From Ypsolopha sequella (lineage: Eukaryota; Arthropoda; Insecta; Lepidoptera; Ypsolophidae), in assembly GCA_934047225.1 (NCBI GenBank), contig OW203992.1, positions 2,903,501 through 2,967,500 of the forward strand: a stretch of DNA of 64,000 nt; not shown here. Reading direction: 5' to 3'. Position 1 is the stretch's first letter. Below: more notes on the stretch, generated by a model. The model saw nothing but the letters and a program-made list of their open reading frames with translations, was not told where the DNA came from and made no database searches.

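Overview
This looks like an AT-rich insect chromosome segment, most likely from a moth or butterfly. The evidence is a split gene with GT-AG introns of up to about 16 kb, a mariner element, CR1/Jockey- and RTE-type LINE remnants, and repeats I associate with Lepidoptera: an AGGGTTCCGTA-bounded element, the GACCCGCCCCGGCTTCG element and tRNA-headed SINEs. I could not run any database search.

One host gene fills most of the window on the + strand, from about 6.1 kb to beyond the right edge. I built it from twelve exons: 6106-6127, 8354-8515, 15244-15354, 29369-29511, 34978-35160, 51266-51421, 52629-52775, 58172-58314, 58969-59086, 60042-60143, 62388-62552 and 63906-64000 (cut by the window end). 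All eleven junctions are GT-AG and keep phase, giving at least 515 codons. The product is a tandem two-domain adenylate kinase of the AK5 type. It has a short N-terminus beginning MGICLDT (possible myristoylation/palmitoylation), adenylate kinase domain 1 (about residues 55-232), a Pro/Gly-rich linker (about 236-325) and domain 2 (about 327 to beyond 515). Domain 1 keeps its P-loop but has lost several substrate-binding and catalytic residues. Domain 2 keeps those residues but has an altered P-loop (GGPGSNK).

Layout: 1-5.4 kb is upstream DNA made of MITEs, a LINE tail and a SINE with a nested hAT-like MITE. 5.4-6.1 kb is a GC/CpG-richer stretch that probably carries the promoter and 5' UTR. 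The introns are crowded with mobile DNA: a CR1/Jockey-type LINE with a 666-codon RT reading frame (24.25-27.25 kb, - strand), a second LINE 3' fragment (17.4-18.2 kb), a 1.3-kb mariner with complete ends (55.1-56.4 kb), a pogo/Tigger-like MITE (30.5 kb), several CAGTGGCG-ended hAT-like MITEs with 8-bp duplications, a set of otherwise unlike MITE families that all begin TTAAGGCG, a six-copy repeat family of about 400 bp, and six identical-looking 113-bp tandem units (39.8-40.5 kb). Intron 5 also carries a tRNA-Ile(AAT) gene.

The most interesting points are the reciprocal loss of motifs in the two kinase domains, the dual-acylation-like N-terminus encoded by a 22-nt exon segment, MITEs lying 15-40 nt from splice sites of exons 2, 5, 7 and 9, a partial duplication of exon 9 with its acceptor, and the TTAAGGCG MITE group. 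No other host protein-coding gene, operon or CRISPR array was found.
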